38,347 nt of DNA from an uncultured Mollicutes bacterium (GCA_947652375.1 CANTCS010000014.1:1-38347), one strand, 5' to 3'. Counted from the stretch's first letter, positions 10,748-20,009 are shown. The notes: generated from the sequence alone by a model not told the origin. Program-made: numbers and translations.

Positions 10748-10793
10748 CAATTTTCTGCTTTTAAATAAAATAAAATATTAACTAGGTGATAAT

Positions 10794-11948
10794 ATGAAAA
10801 AACTTAGTTTAATTATTATATTTTTAGCAATAGTTTTTTTTAGTAATAATAAAGTTACTCCAGTAAAAGCTGAAAAAGAAGAAACAAGAGCTATTTTTAT
10901 AAGCTATATTGAACTTAACAAATATGTAAAAAAAGATGACCAAACATTAAGCAAAAAAAACATCGATAAAATGCTTGAAAATATTCAAAATATGAAATTT
11001 AATACGGTAATTCTTCAGGTTCGCTCAGCATCTGATGCTATTTATAAATCAAAGATTTTTCCTATGAGCCAATATGTTAGTAAAAAAGAAGGCGAAGATT
11101 ACTATGATGTTTTAGATTACTTTATAAAAAAATGCCACAAAAAAAATATAAAGCTATTTGCTTGGATTAACCCTTATCGAGTAAGAACTACAGCTGATCC
11201 AACTACTATTTCAAAAGAAAATCCTGCATATAAATATTTAGAAACTGACACTATTTTTATTGATAATGGCATCTATTTTAATCCCGCCAAAAAAGAAGTT
11301 AAAGAATTAATTGTAAAAGGAGTAAAAGAGGTTTTAGAATATGATGTAGACGGCATTTTATTTGATGATTATTTTTATCCCAGTGATGTTATTGATAAAA
11401 AAGATTATCAAGAGTATTTAAAAAATAATGACTATATCGAAGAAAAACAATTTCGTCTTAAAAATGTAAATGATTTAATAAAAAATGTTTATAGTGAATG
11501 TCAAAAGAAAAAAGTTCCTTTTGGAGTTTCTCCTGATGGAAATATTGAAAACAATTATAATAAAAATTATGCTGATGTAAAAAAATGGTTATCCTCTAAT
11601 AATTATGTTGATTTTATCATGCCCCAAGTCTATTATGGTTTTTATAATAGTAGTAAAGCATATATAAAAGTAATAAATGAATGGGAAGCACTTATAAAAA
11701 ATAAGCAAATTGATTTATATATAGCACTAGCATTTTATAAAGTTGGAACAGAAGATCAGTTTGCCAAAGAGGGTAGTTCCGAATGGTTATATAATGATGA
11801 TATTATTATGCGTGAAATCATATTATCTAGAAATTTAAAAAATTATAAAGGTTTTGCCTTATTTAAATATGATAATGTTTTTGATCCTGAAAATTATACA
11901 TCAACTAGTTTAAAAGAACTTGAAAATATAAAAAAAATATTAAAATAG
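10794..11948 (+). CDS. GHL10-type glycoside hydrolase-like secreted protein (DUF187/YngK-like)
   Basis: ETRAIFISY, NTVILQVRSASDAIY, FAWINPYRV, DGILFDDYFYP, PFGVSPDGN, VDFIMPQVYYGF. Confidence 0.88.
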   Translation: MKKLSLIIIFLAIVFFSNNKVTPVKAEKEETRAIFISYIELNKYVKKDDQTLSKKNIDKMLENIQNMKFNTVILQVRSASDAIYKSKIFPMSQYVSKKEGEDYYDVLDYFIKKCHKKNIKLFAWINPYRVRTTADPTTISKENPAYKYLETDTIFIDNGIYFNPAKKEVKELIVKGVKEVLEYDVDGILFDDYFYPSDVIDKKDYQEYLKNNDYIEEKQFRLKNVNDLIKNVYSECQKKKVPFGVSPDGNIENNYNKNYADVKKWLSSNNYVDFIMPQVYYGFYNSSKAYIKVINEWEALIKNKQIDLYIALAFYKVGTEDQFAKEGSSEWLYNDDIIMREIILSRNLKNYKGFALFKYDNVFDPENYTSTSLKELENIKKILK

Positions 11949-11998
11949 ATTTAATAAATAATTTTAATTTGCTATAATAAAATAAAGGTAGGAATAAT

Positions 11999-12523
11999 AT
12001 GAAGTTAAATGAAAAAGGATTTACATTAATAGAATTAATTGCCATGCTAGTCGTATTAGGAATTCTAATGGCTGTAACTGTTCCAAATATTTCTGGTATT
12101 TTAAGTCAATCTAAAAATAATATTTTAAAAGAAGATATTAGTAAAATGGTAGATAATACTAAAGTGAAAATTTCAAGTAAAAATTTAAAAAAACCATCTA
12201 ATGGAAATTGTTTAATATTTACATTAGATTATCTAGATGACAATGATGATTACAAAAAAGGACCCAACGATGGAGAATATGACAAAATTAATTCTTTTAT
12301 AATTGTTAAAAGAGAAAATAATAAATACAAATATTATGTAAAGATTTTAGAAAAAGTCAAAAATAAAAATTATGGTATAAATCTCATTGATTATGAAAAA
12401 ATAGAAAAAGACTTGAAGAAATATATAACTAATACTTTAACTATTGATGCTACAAATAAAAATCAATTAAAATATGTAAATAAAATAAAAGAAAAATGTA
12501 TAAAAATTGATAAAATTTATTAA
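11999..12523 (+). CDS. Type IV pilin-like / pseudopilin prepilin
   Basis: KGFTLIELIAMLVVLGILMAVTVP prepilin cleavage/methylation motif. Confidence 0.85.
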   Translation: MKLNEKGFTLIELIAMLVVLGILMAVTVPNISGILSQSKNNILKEDISKMVDNTKVKISSKNLKKPSNGNCLIFTLDYLDDNDDYKKGPNDGEYDKINSFIIVKRENNKYKYYVKILEKVKNKNYGINLIDYEKIEKDLKKYITNTLTIDATNKNQLKYVNKIKEKCIKIDKIY

Positions 12524-12623
12524 ACGTCAAAGGTTGTCAATTTTAAAAAATATATTGTAAATAAAAATTTAATATGTTAAACTTAAAATGTAATTGTAGT
12601 AAAATAGAAAGAGAGTGAAATTA

Positions 12624-13184
12624 ATGAAAAAAATAGATCTTAATAATAAAGGATTTACTTTAATTGAGTTACTTGCTGTTATTGTAATTATGGGTATTTT
12701 AATGATGGTAGCTATTCCCGCTGTTTCTCGAGCAATTTTGAATGCTCGAAAAGATACTTTTGCAACAACAGCTAAAAAATATCTAGATGCAGTAAGAAAC
12801 GAAGTATATGGTGACAATGTGGTTTGTGGTAGTGATGAAACTGTAATATCAGCGATGCCAGGTGGAGCATATTATGTAGAAATTGACTCTTCTAATCCCG
12901 ATGGAGATGCTAAAAAATTACTAGAATCAGGTGGAAAATCACCATTTGGATCAGCAGAATTAAAAGGTTATGTCATCTTTATTAAAGATGGTACAACTAC
13001 AAAATATTCTATGTCTTTAGTTGATACTGGAAATCATGGTTTTACTGATCAACTAAATGAAAATCAATTAAAAAGAAGAAATATTCAATCTATGACAGAT
13101 ACAACTTTTAATCCAAAAAGTGCTCCTGTTGTGGATGTTGGTGGTGTAGATAGAACTGCCCAAAAATGTAGATTAGCTCAATAA
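12624..13184 (+). CDS. Type IV pilin-like / pseudopilin prepilin
   Basis: KGFTLIELLAVIVIMGILMMVAIPAVSRAI; track start GTG 12615 overlaps the SD, so ATG 12624 preferred. Confidence 0.87.
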   Translation: MKKIDLNNKGFTLIELLAVIVIMGILMMVAIPAVSRAILNARKDTFATTAKKYLDAVRNEVYGDNVVCGSDETVISAMPGGAYYVEIDSSNPDGDAKKLLESGGKSPFGSAELKGYVIFIKDGTTTKYSMSLVDTGNHGFTDQLNENQLKRRNIQSMTDTTFNPKSAPVVDVGGVDRTAQKCRLAQ

Positions 13185-13208
13185 AGACTTCACTCAAAGT
13201 CTTTTTCT
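13184..13208 (+). terminator. Terminator AAGACTT-CACTCA-AAGTCTTTTT
   Basis: 7-bp stem plus T-rich tail immediately after the pilin stop. Confidence 0.85.
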
Positions 13209-13248
13209 TTTTTTATAGATTTGATATAATTAAAGAGGAGGTAATAAA

Positions 13249-14136
13249 ATGTTAATAATTGGAAGTAACGTAGGATTTAATAAAAAAAACCAACTTTTAG
13301 GCAGTTTAAAAGAAGCTTTATCATATAATGCTAATACCTTTATGTTTTATACAGGAGCTCCTCAAAATACAGCCAGAAGTGAAATAAATGAAGAGCTTAC
13401 TTTAGAAGCTATAAAACTTATGAAAGAAAAAGCAATAGATTATTCTAAAATAATAGTTCATGCTCCGTATATCATTAATATTTGTAACGAAGAAAAATTT
13501 AATTTTTCTGTAAACTTTCTTACAGAAGAATTAAATAGATGTAATAAATTAGGAATAAAATATTTAGTTCTTCATCCTGGGAGTCATGTTGGTTTAGGAA
13601 AAGAAAAGGGAATAAATAATATTATAAAAGGACTTAATATTGTCTTTAATAATGTAAAAGAAAAAAATAACGTAATAATTCTTTTAGAAACTATGGCCGG
13701 TAAAGGAACCGAAATAGGTTCAACTTTAGAAGATATTAAAAATATTATTGATGGTGTAAATGATAAAAACCATTTAGGAGTTTGTCTTGATACCTGTCAT
13801 CTAAGCGATGCAGGATATGATATTGTAAATTTTGATTTGTTTTTAGAGCAGTTTGATAAATTAATAGGCATTGATAAAATAGGGTGTATTCATGTGAATG
13901 ACTCAAAAAATGTAGCAGCATCTCATAAAGATCGACATGAAAACATAGGCTTTGGACATATTGGTTTTCAAACTTTACTTAATATAATTTATCATAAACG
14001 TTTAGAAAATATTCCCAAAATTTTAGAAACACCTTATGTCGAGAAAGAATTTGCTCCATATAAATATGAAATAGAAATGATAAAAAACAAAAAGTTTGAT
14101 CAAAATTTATTAGAAAAAATAAAAAAACAAATTTAA
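13249..14136 (+). CDS. nfo: Endonuclease IV
   Basis: HAPYIIN, LVLHPGSHVG, LLETMAGKGTEIG, GVCLDTCHLSDAGYD, HVNDSKN, RHENIGFGHIG. Confidence 0.96.
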   Translation: MLIIGSNVGFNKKNQLLGSLKEALSYNANTFMFYTGAPQNTARSEINEELTLEAIKLMKEKAIDYSKIIVHAPYIINICNEEKFNFSVNFLTEELNRCNKLGIKYLVLHPGSHVGLGKEKGINNIIKGLNIVFNNVKEKNNVIILLETMAGKGTEIGSTLEDIKNIIDGVNDKNHLGVCLDTCHLSDAGYDIVNFDLFLEQFDKLIGIDKIGCIHVNDSKNVAASHKDRHENIGFGHIGFQTLLNIIYHKRLENIPKILETPYVEKEFAPYKYEIEMIKNKKFDQNLLEKIKKQI

Positions 14137-14156
14137 AAAAATATTTAGAGGTTAAA

Positions 14157-15452
14157 ATGAAAAAACAAAAAAATTTAGAAAATATTAATGATGAAGATTT
14201 AACTAAAAATAAACAAATTTTAAACAATAATTCTAATTATCTTTATTCTTGTACAATAAATATATCTGCACAAGATTATCGAAATATTGCTAAATACTTT
14301 CCTAAGATATATTGGACATATGTATTTCGTGGACTCATTATAAATTTAATTTTAACAAGTATTATTACTTTATCTTTACAAAGATTTTTACCAGTTTTTC
14401 TTTTTTTTATCATATTTCAAATATATCTTCTTATTTTTTATAAAGTAAAATTAGAAGATTATATCGAAAAAGAATACGATGTTGCTTTAAAAACACATAT
14501 ACTATATTCTGAAATGCAACTTGAATTTTACAAAGATTTTTTAATAATACAAACAGAATCTTTTATACGCAAAATAAAATATGATGAAATAGATATAGTG
14601 ATTGAAAATGAATCAAATTTTTATTTAAAAGACTCTACTAAAAATATATTAGTAATCGTAAAAAAGAATCAATGTACTAAAGATTTAATCGATTTTATCA
14701 AAAAAACATTTGCAAACTGTAAACAAGATATTCAAAAAACTTCAAAATTAAAAACCAATAATATTATAAAAAAAGCAATGATTGTCTTATTTTATTTAAC
14801 AATAATGTGTTTTTTTCTAGCTATATTTTCTTTTTCTATTATAAATCAATTAATTCCTCATCATTTTATTAATCAAACTAAAAATATGTGGATATTTTGG
14901 TGTTTTTTACCAATTCCAATTCTTTCAATACTTTTAGGAATTAAATATTATAAATTAGAAATTGCATGTAAAAAAAATATTATTGTTGGAGTTATAATTA
15001 GTATTCTTTTTCTTTTTTTTGGATCTTTATCTTTAATTCCCATTCATCAAGTAGATTACAAATATATAGATACTTATAAAAATATATTAGGTCTTAATAT
15101 TCCCAAAACTGGAGAAATAGTGATCGAAAATTGGGATACATGTTCTGTTGATAAAACTGAATGTACAACAATAAATATTCATTATAGTAATGAAAATGTG
15201 CATGAACTAGAAAAGAGTATTGAAAATAATCCAAACTGGTTTTTAAGTACAAAAATGCAATTACCCTTAAAATTACTAATTCCATTAACTTTTTACAAGG
15301 ATGAAAATACATATTTTTCAATTTATAATAAGACAACTAATGAATACAATACTCTTCCAGAAGAGATAAAAACCTACGAAATATATGCAATGAAATATGA
15401 TAAAACTAAAAAAAATTTAGTAATTCAAAAATATAAATATTTATTTAAATAG
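14157..15452 (+). CDS. Membrane protein with YcxB-like region
   Basis: Paired N-terminal TMs, then FYKDFLIIQTESFIRKIKYDEIDIVIENESNFYLKDS typical of YcxB-like domains; further TMs. Confidence 0.55.
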   Translation: MKKQKNLENINDEDLTKNKQILNNNSNYLYSCTINISAQDYRNIAKYFPKIYWTYVFRGLIINLILTSIITLSLQRFLPVFLFFIIFQIYLLIFYKVKLEDYIEKEYDVALKTHILYSEMQLEFYKDFLIIQTESFIRKIKYDEIDIVIENESNFYLKDSTKNILVIVKKNQCTKDLIDFIKKTFANCKQDIQKTSKLKTNNIIKKAMIVLFYLTIMCFFLAIFSFSIINQLIPHHFINQTKNMWIFWCFLPIPILSILLGIKYYKLEIACKKNIIVGVIISILFLFFGSLSLIPIHQVDYKYIDTYKNILGLNIPKTGEIVIENWDTCSVDKTECTTINIHYSNENVHELEKSIENNPNWFLSTKMQLPLKLLIPLTFYKDENTYFSIYNKTTNEYNTLPEEIKTYEIYAMKYDKTKKNLVIQKYKYLFK

Positions 15453-15564
15453 TTTTTTCTTCACATAAAAGGGTGCTTTAAAATTTAATATATGACATGA
15501 TATTTAGTAAGAAAAAATTTAATATTTTTGAAAATCATTTTTACAAATTGTTTGGAGGAAAAAA

Positions 15565-16002
15565 ATGGATTTAAATGAAATTAATAAAAGAATTAGTGAT
15601 AGTTTTTATTGGCAAACTGAATCTTTTAAAAAATTAAGGAGAAAATTTATGATTAAAGAAAAATATAAAAATTGGGTAAGAGAGTTTATGGAATCATGGA
15701 AAGAATTAGATTGGAAAAGAACTCTGGAAACATTAGATAAAAATGTTGAATATTACGAAAATCCAATAGATAAACCATGTAGTAATTTTGCTGAAGTAAC
15801 AAACTTATGGAATGTTGTTGCTGATAATCAAAAAGATATTAATTATAAATTTAAAATAGTTGCTTTTTTAATGAAGATTTGGCAGATGACAAGAATAATG
15901 ACTTCAACTAATATAAAGCAAGAAATAGATGGTATTTTTCAAATATCTTTAAATGAAGATGGAAAATGTACTTATTTTAAACAATGGAGTTTTACTAAAT
16001 AA
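15565..16002 (+). CDS. NTF2/SnoaL-like protein (tentative)
   Basis: WVREFMESWKELDWKRTLETLDKNVEYYENP pattern; two possible starts, each with an SD (15565, 15649). Confidence 0.5.
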   Translation: MDLNEINKRISDSFYWQTESFKKLRRKFMIKEKYKNWVREFMESWKELDWKRTLETLDKNVEYYENPIDKPCSNFAEVTNLWNVVADNQKDINYKFKIVAFLMKIWQMTRIMTSTNIKQEIDGIFQISLNEDGKCTYFKQWSFTK

Positions 16003-16034
16003 AACTACTGTATTTTATAAATCAGTAGTTTTTT
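16003..16034 (+). terminator. Terminator AACTACTG-N12-CAGTAGTTTTTT
   Basis: 8-bp perfect stem then T-run. Confidence 0.85.
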
Positions 16035-16039
16035 CCTTT

Positions 16040-16065
16040 ACAAAAAAAGGAATTATTATTCCTTT
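16040..16065 (-). terminator. Minus-strand terminator AAAGGAAT-AATA-ATTCCTTTTTTT
   Basis: 8-bp stem and T-run on the minus strand; stem overlaps the stop codon of the 16064-16324 gene. Confidence 0.75.
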
Positions 16066-16324
16066 AAAAATATTTTTGTTTATATTCAATATATAAATTA
16101 AGTAGTCTTTTATATAAAGTTGGACTAATTTTATCTTTAATTTTTTCAAAAACTCTAATATTTTCGTTTAATAAATCATTATAATTATTAAGTATAAAAT
16201 TATAAATAATATTTAGTTCATTTTGAGAATAACTAATATTATTTGCTCTTGCAAATTTTTCCAAATCATTTATAGAAAGTCTATTAATATATTTTTTTAC
16301 TAATTCTTTATAAATAAAAATCAC
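16064..16324 (-). CDS. YqfT/DUF2624-like small protein
   Basis: All-helical 86 aa protein (IYKELVKKYINRLSINDLEKFARANNISYSQNELNIIYNFIL) near nfo, matching the B. subtilis nfo-yqfT neighbourhood; start codon uncertain. Confidence 0.55.
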   Translation of the reverse strand: MIFIYKELVKKYINRLSINDLEKFARANNISYSQNELNIIYNFILNNYNDLLNENIRVFEKIKDKISPTLYKRLLNLYIEYKQKYF

Positions 16325-16389
16325 CTCTTAGAAAAATATATGAATTAACTTCTAAATTATGTGATAAACTAATAATAGGTGAATAAATA

Positions 16390-18441
16390 ATGGCTAAAAA
16401 AAATAAATATCGAAAAAAAATAGATTATGATAGATTAATTGAAAAGCGTATTTTTATCTTTTTTATCATAATTTTAATCTCTTTTGGAATTGTGACATTA
16501 AAAATAATTGATGTGATGATTTTAAATAAAGAAAAATATACTGAACAACTTGCTATTTTAACCTATGATAAAGTCTCAGGACCTAGTACTCCAAGAGGAA
16601 GAATATATGACAGAAATTATAATATTATTGTAGATAATAAATCATTAAAAACAATAACATATCAAAAGAAAAAAGGAACAAGCTATAATACAATGATTAA
16701 TTCAGCTAAAAAAATAGCTCCTCATATTGAAATTGATTATCAAAAACTAACAGATAGAGCAAAAAGAGAATATTATTTTCAAAAAAATAAAGACGAATGC
16801 GATAAACTTGTAACAAAAAAAGAAAAAGAGCAAGTAAGTCAACATAAATTGTCTCAAAAAGAATTAGATGAATTAAAACTTAGTAGAATAGAACCTAAGA
16901 AATTAGAATTTTCTGATGAAGAAAAAAAAGTAGCTTATATATTCTATTTAATGAATAAAGGGTATACTTATGAAGAAAAAATTATTAAAAGTAATGCAAC
17001 TGATAATGAGTATGCTTATGTTTCAGAGAATAATTATAATTTAAATGGCTTTAATACCAAAATAGACTGGGAAAGAGTCTATCCATATGGCGAAACTTTT
17101 AAAAGTATTTTAGGAACGGTTTCCTCATCAACACAAGGAATTCCTGCTGATTTAAAAGATTATTATTTAGAAAAAGGTTATAGCCTAAATGATCGCGTAG
17201 GTCTAAGCTATCTTGAAAAGCAATATGAAGAATATCTTCATGGAGAAAAACCTCTTTATAAAGTCATCAACTCTCATGAAACAAAATTACTAAAAGAAGG
17301 AAGTCGAGGAAAAGATATTGTTTTAACTATAGATATAAATTTACAACAAGAAGTAGAAAGAATTATCTCAGAACAAATAAGAAAAGCTAAAAAAGAAGCA
17401 AATACTGATTATTATGACCATTCTAGTGTCATAATTCAAGAACCAACCACTGGGGAAATTTTAGCAATGTCAGGAAAAAGGATAGTAAATGATGAGATAA
17501 TTGATAATACTACTAGTCTTTTAATGCAACCAATTACTCCAGGCTCTGTTGTTAAAGGAGCTTCAATGTTAGTTGCTTATAATGAAGGAGCTGTAAAAAT
17601 CGGAGAAAGAATGTTTGATGAATGTGTTAAAGTTGCAGGAGTCTCTGAAAAATGTTCTTCTGTAAATGATTTGGGAGTAATAAATGATATAACAGCACTT
17701 GCTAAAAGTAGTAATGTATATCAATTTAAAGCAGCTATACGTGTTAATGGACAAGAATATCATCGTGGAATGAAATTGAATTTTAATCAAAAAGCATTTG
17801 ATACTTATAGAAAAATGTATCATTCATTTGGTCTAGGTGTTAAAACAGAAATAGACTTGCCAAGAGAAAGTAATGGTTACACCTCAGTTGATAAAGCTGC
17901 TGGAAATTTACTTGATTTTGTAATGGGACAATATGAAACTTACACACCAATTCAACTATCACAATATATTTCTACTATTGCTAATGGTGGTGAAAGGTTA
18001 GTTCCACATCTTCTAAAAGAAATTCATTCTTCCAGTAGTACAGATGAAATAGGAAAACTTGAAAAAAAAGTAGAGAAAAAAGTTTTAAATACTATTGAAA
18101 CATCAGAGGAATATATGAATAGAGTTAAAGAGGGATTTATTGCTGTTTTAAATAGCAATGGTGGATATGGAGTAGGTTATATGGATAAAGCAATGAAACC
18201 AGCTGGAAAAACAGGAACTTCGCAAAGTTTTATTGATACGGATAATGACGGAGTAATTGATACAGAGACAATTACCAGTTCATTTATTGGATATGCTCCC
18301 TATGATAATCCAAAAATGAGCATAATTGTTACATCTCCTGACTCATCACATCCAAATTCTTCATCAGATTTTGCCTCTCTTGTAACATATCGTATTACTG
18401 GGGAAGTTAGTAAAAAGTATGCCGAAATATATGGGTATTAA
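16390..18441 (+). CDS. Class B penicillin-binding protein (transpeptidase)
   Basis: SxxK (TPGSVVKGAS), SSN, KTGTSQ; N-terminal TM and PBP dimerisation domain. Confidence 0.95.
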   Translation: MAKKNKYRKKIDYDRLIEKRIFIFFIIILISFGIVTLKIIDVMILNKEKYTEQLAILTYDKVSGPSTPRGRIYDRNYNIIVDNKSLKTITYQKKKGTSYNTMINSAKKIAPHIEIDYQKLTDRAKREYYFQKNKDECDKLVTKKEKEQVSQHKLSQKELDELKLSRIEPKKLEFSDEEKKVAYIFYLMNKGYTYEEKIIKSNATDNEYAYVSENNYNLNGFNTKIDWERVYPYGETFKSILGTVSSSTQGIPADLKDYYLEKGYSLNDRVGLSYLEKQYEEYLHGEKPLYKVINSHETKLLKEGSRGKDIVLTIDINLQQEVERIISEQIRKAKKEANTDYYDHSSVIIQEPTTGEILAMSGKRIVNDEIIDNTTSLLMQPITPGSVVKGASMLVAYNEGAVKIGERMFDECVKVAGVSEKCSSVNDLGVINDITALAKSSNVYQFKAAIRVNGQEYHRGMKLNFNQKAFDTYRKMYHSFGLGVKTEIDLPRESNGYTSVDKAAGNLLDFVMGQYETYTPIQLSQYISTIANGGERLVPHLLKEIHSSSSTDEIGKLEKKVEKKVLNTIETSEEYMNRVKEGFIAVLNSNGGYGVGYMDKAMKPAGKTGTSQSFIDTDNDGVIDTETITSSFIGYAPYDNPKMSIIVTSPDSSHPNSSSDFASLVTYRITGEVSKKYAEIYGY

Positions 18442-18530
18442 AAATTTTTATCAAGAAAATATTTTACTTTATCAATAATTTAAAATAATAAATTAATATA
18501 AAGAGATTTAAAATTTCTATAAAATCTCAA

Positions 18531-18560
18531 AAAGGAAGACATCAATTATCTTTCTTTTTT
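18531..18560 (+). terminator. Terminator GGAAGA-N9-TCTTTCTTTTTT
   Basis: 6-bp stem with one G-U pair and T-run downstream of the PBP gene. Confidence 0.6.
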
Positions 18561-18848
18561 AATTTGATATTAATTTTAATAATATCTTTCTATCTAAATA
18601 TTAAAATTATTTTATTTAAATTTTCTTTATATTTTATATTAAAAATTTTAATTTAACTATAAAAACCTTTATTTATAGGCTTATGCAAAAGTTTACGATA
18701 CCAGTTTACTACTAATTTACTACTTTTGAACGCGAAAATATAAGAAATTATAACAATATATGTGAATATCTTTCAAAAATAAAAATGCCTTAAATGCTTA
18801 TAAATAAGGATTATAATGACATTTAATAACTTATAAAAAATTACCTAG

Positions 18849-18917
18849 AAAATACTATACTTTTATTTAAAAAAAATTAGTAAATGGAAAAAAAGTCTTT
18901 ACTAAATAGTATTTTTT
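18849..18917. other. Compound inverted repeat in a long intergenic region
   Basis: AAAATACTAT(18849-18858) pairs with ATAGTATTTT(18906-18915); nested TTAGTAAA(18877-18884) pairs with TTTACTAA(18898-18905). Confidence 0.6.
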
Positions 18918-19186
18918 AGAGTATATTTAAATTAAATAAAACTGAAAAAACTTAAGAATAATTATATCAAAGTAAAATAAATAGACAAATTTAAAAGAAT
19001 AAAAAAAACTTTAGTCAAATTGTTATTTTTAGTTGAAAAGAACGTATCAACATAAAACACTAGAAAATAAAAGATATTTAGCATTAAACAATAAAATCTA
19101 ATAAAGTAATGTAAAATAAAAAATTAACTTGTTTAAATCACAATAAACTAAAATTCATGAAAAATATAAGAAATATCAAAAATCTT

Positions 19187-19214
19187 TTGCAAAATATAAA
19201 AATTATGGTAAAAT
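19187..19214 (+). promoter_or_regulatory. Putative rpmG promoter TTGCAA-N16-TAAAAT
   Basis: Hexamers upstream of rpmG. Confidence 0.5.
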
Positions 19215-19243
19215 ACCTATAGACGCGTAAGGAGGGAAGAAGA

Positions 19244-19405
19244 ATGGCTAAAGCAGGAAATAGACAAGATAGAACTCTAGTATGTAACGAATGTAAAGAA
19301 GAAAATTACAGAGAATCAAGAAATGTAAAAAATTCAGAACGTCTTGAAAAAAATAAATACTGTTCTAGATGTAGAAAACATACAGTACATAAGGAAAAGA
19401 AATAA
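19244..19405 (+). CDS. rpmG: 50S ribosomal protein L33
   Basis: Translates to MAKAGNRQDRTLVCNECKEENYRESRNVKNSERLEKNKYCSRCRKHTVHKEKK; zinc-ribbon (C+) form; absent from the ORF track, probably because of length; SD GGAGGG. Confidence 0.95.
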   Translation: MAKAGNRQDRTLVCNECKEENYRESRNVKNSERLEKNKYCSRCRKHTVHKEKK

Positions 19406-19428
19406 AATAAGTTATGCACTTATTTTTT
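19405..19428 (+). terminator. Terminator/attenuator AAATAAGT-TATGC-ACTTATTTTTT
   Basis: 8-bp perfect stem plus T-run between rpmG and efp. Confidence 0.65.
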
Positions 19429-19451
19429 AATTTATAAAGGAGAGTGGAAAA

Positions 19452-20009
19452 ATGATAAGCACAAATGATTTAAAAAACGGGATTACAATTGAATATGAAA
19501 ACAATATTTATGTAGTAATGGAGACACAGCATGTTAAACCTGGAAAAGGAGCAGCAATTGTTAAAGCTAAACTTAAAAATTTAAGAACAGGAGCTATTTT
19601 TGAACAAACCTTTAATGCAGGAGTAAAAGTAGCAACAGCAAGAATAGAAAAACAATTAATGCAGTACTTATATAACATGAATGATGTTTTCTATTTTATG
19701 AATATGGAAAGTTATGAACAATTAGAAATTCCTAGTTCAAATATTGGAAATCAAGCTAAATTATTAAAAGAAAATTTAGAAGTTTATATTACTAGTTATG
19801 AGGGAGAAATACTAGGAATAGACTTACCAGATAAAGTTGAATTAGTAATTACGCATACAGAACCAGCAGTTAAAGGAAATACAACAAACAATGCTTTAAA
19901 AGACGCTGAATGTGAAACTGGTTTAATGGTTAGAGTACCTTTATTTATAGAAGAAGGAGAAACAATTATAGTTTCTACTGCAGATGGTAAATATGTTTCA
20001 AGAGCTTAA
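19452..20009 (+). CDS. efp: Translation elongation factor P
   Basis: KPGKGAAIVKAKLKNLRTGAIFEQTF; ETGLMVRVPLFIEEGE C-terminus. Confidence 0.97.
   Translation: MISTNDLKNGITIEYENNIYVVMETQHVKPGKGAAIVKAKLKNLRTGAIFEQTFNAGVKVATARIEKQLMQYLYNMNDVFYFMNMESYEQLEIPSSNIGNQAKLLKENLEVYITSYEGEILGIDLPDKVELVITHTEPAVKGNTTNNALKDAECETGLMVRVPLFIEEGETIIVSTADGKYVSRA

Noticed and set aside
12569-12817. Minus-strand ORF opposite the second pilin
   Set aside because: Mirrors the pilin hydrophobic helix; no independent support
17569-17823. Minus-strand ORF inside the PBP gene
   Set aside because: Antisense to transpeptidase domain
18442-19243. Pseudogene or tRNA in the long intergenic gap
   Set aside because: Stops are frequent in the frames I read and no tRNA cloverleaf or TPsiC-like GGTTCRA motif was recognised
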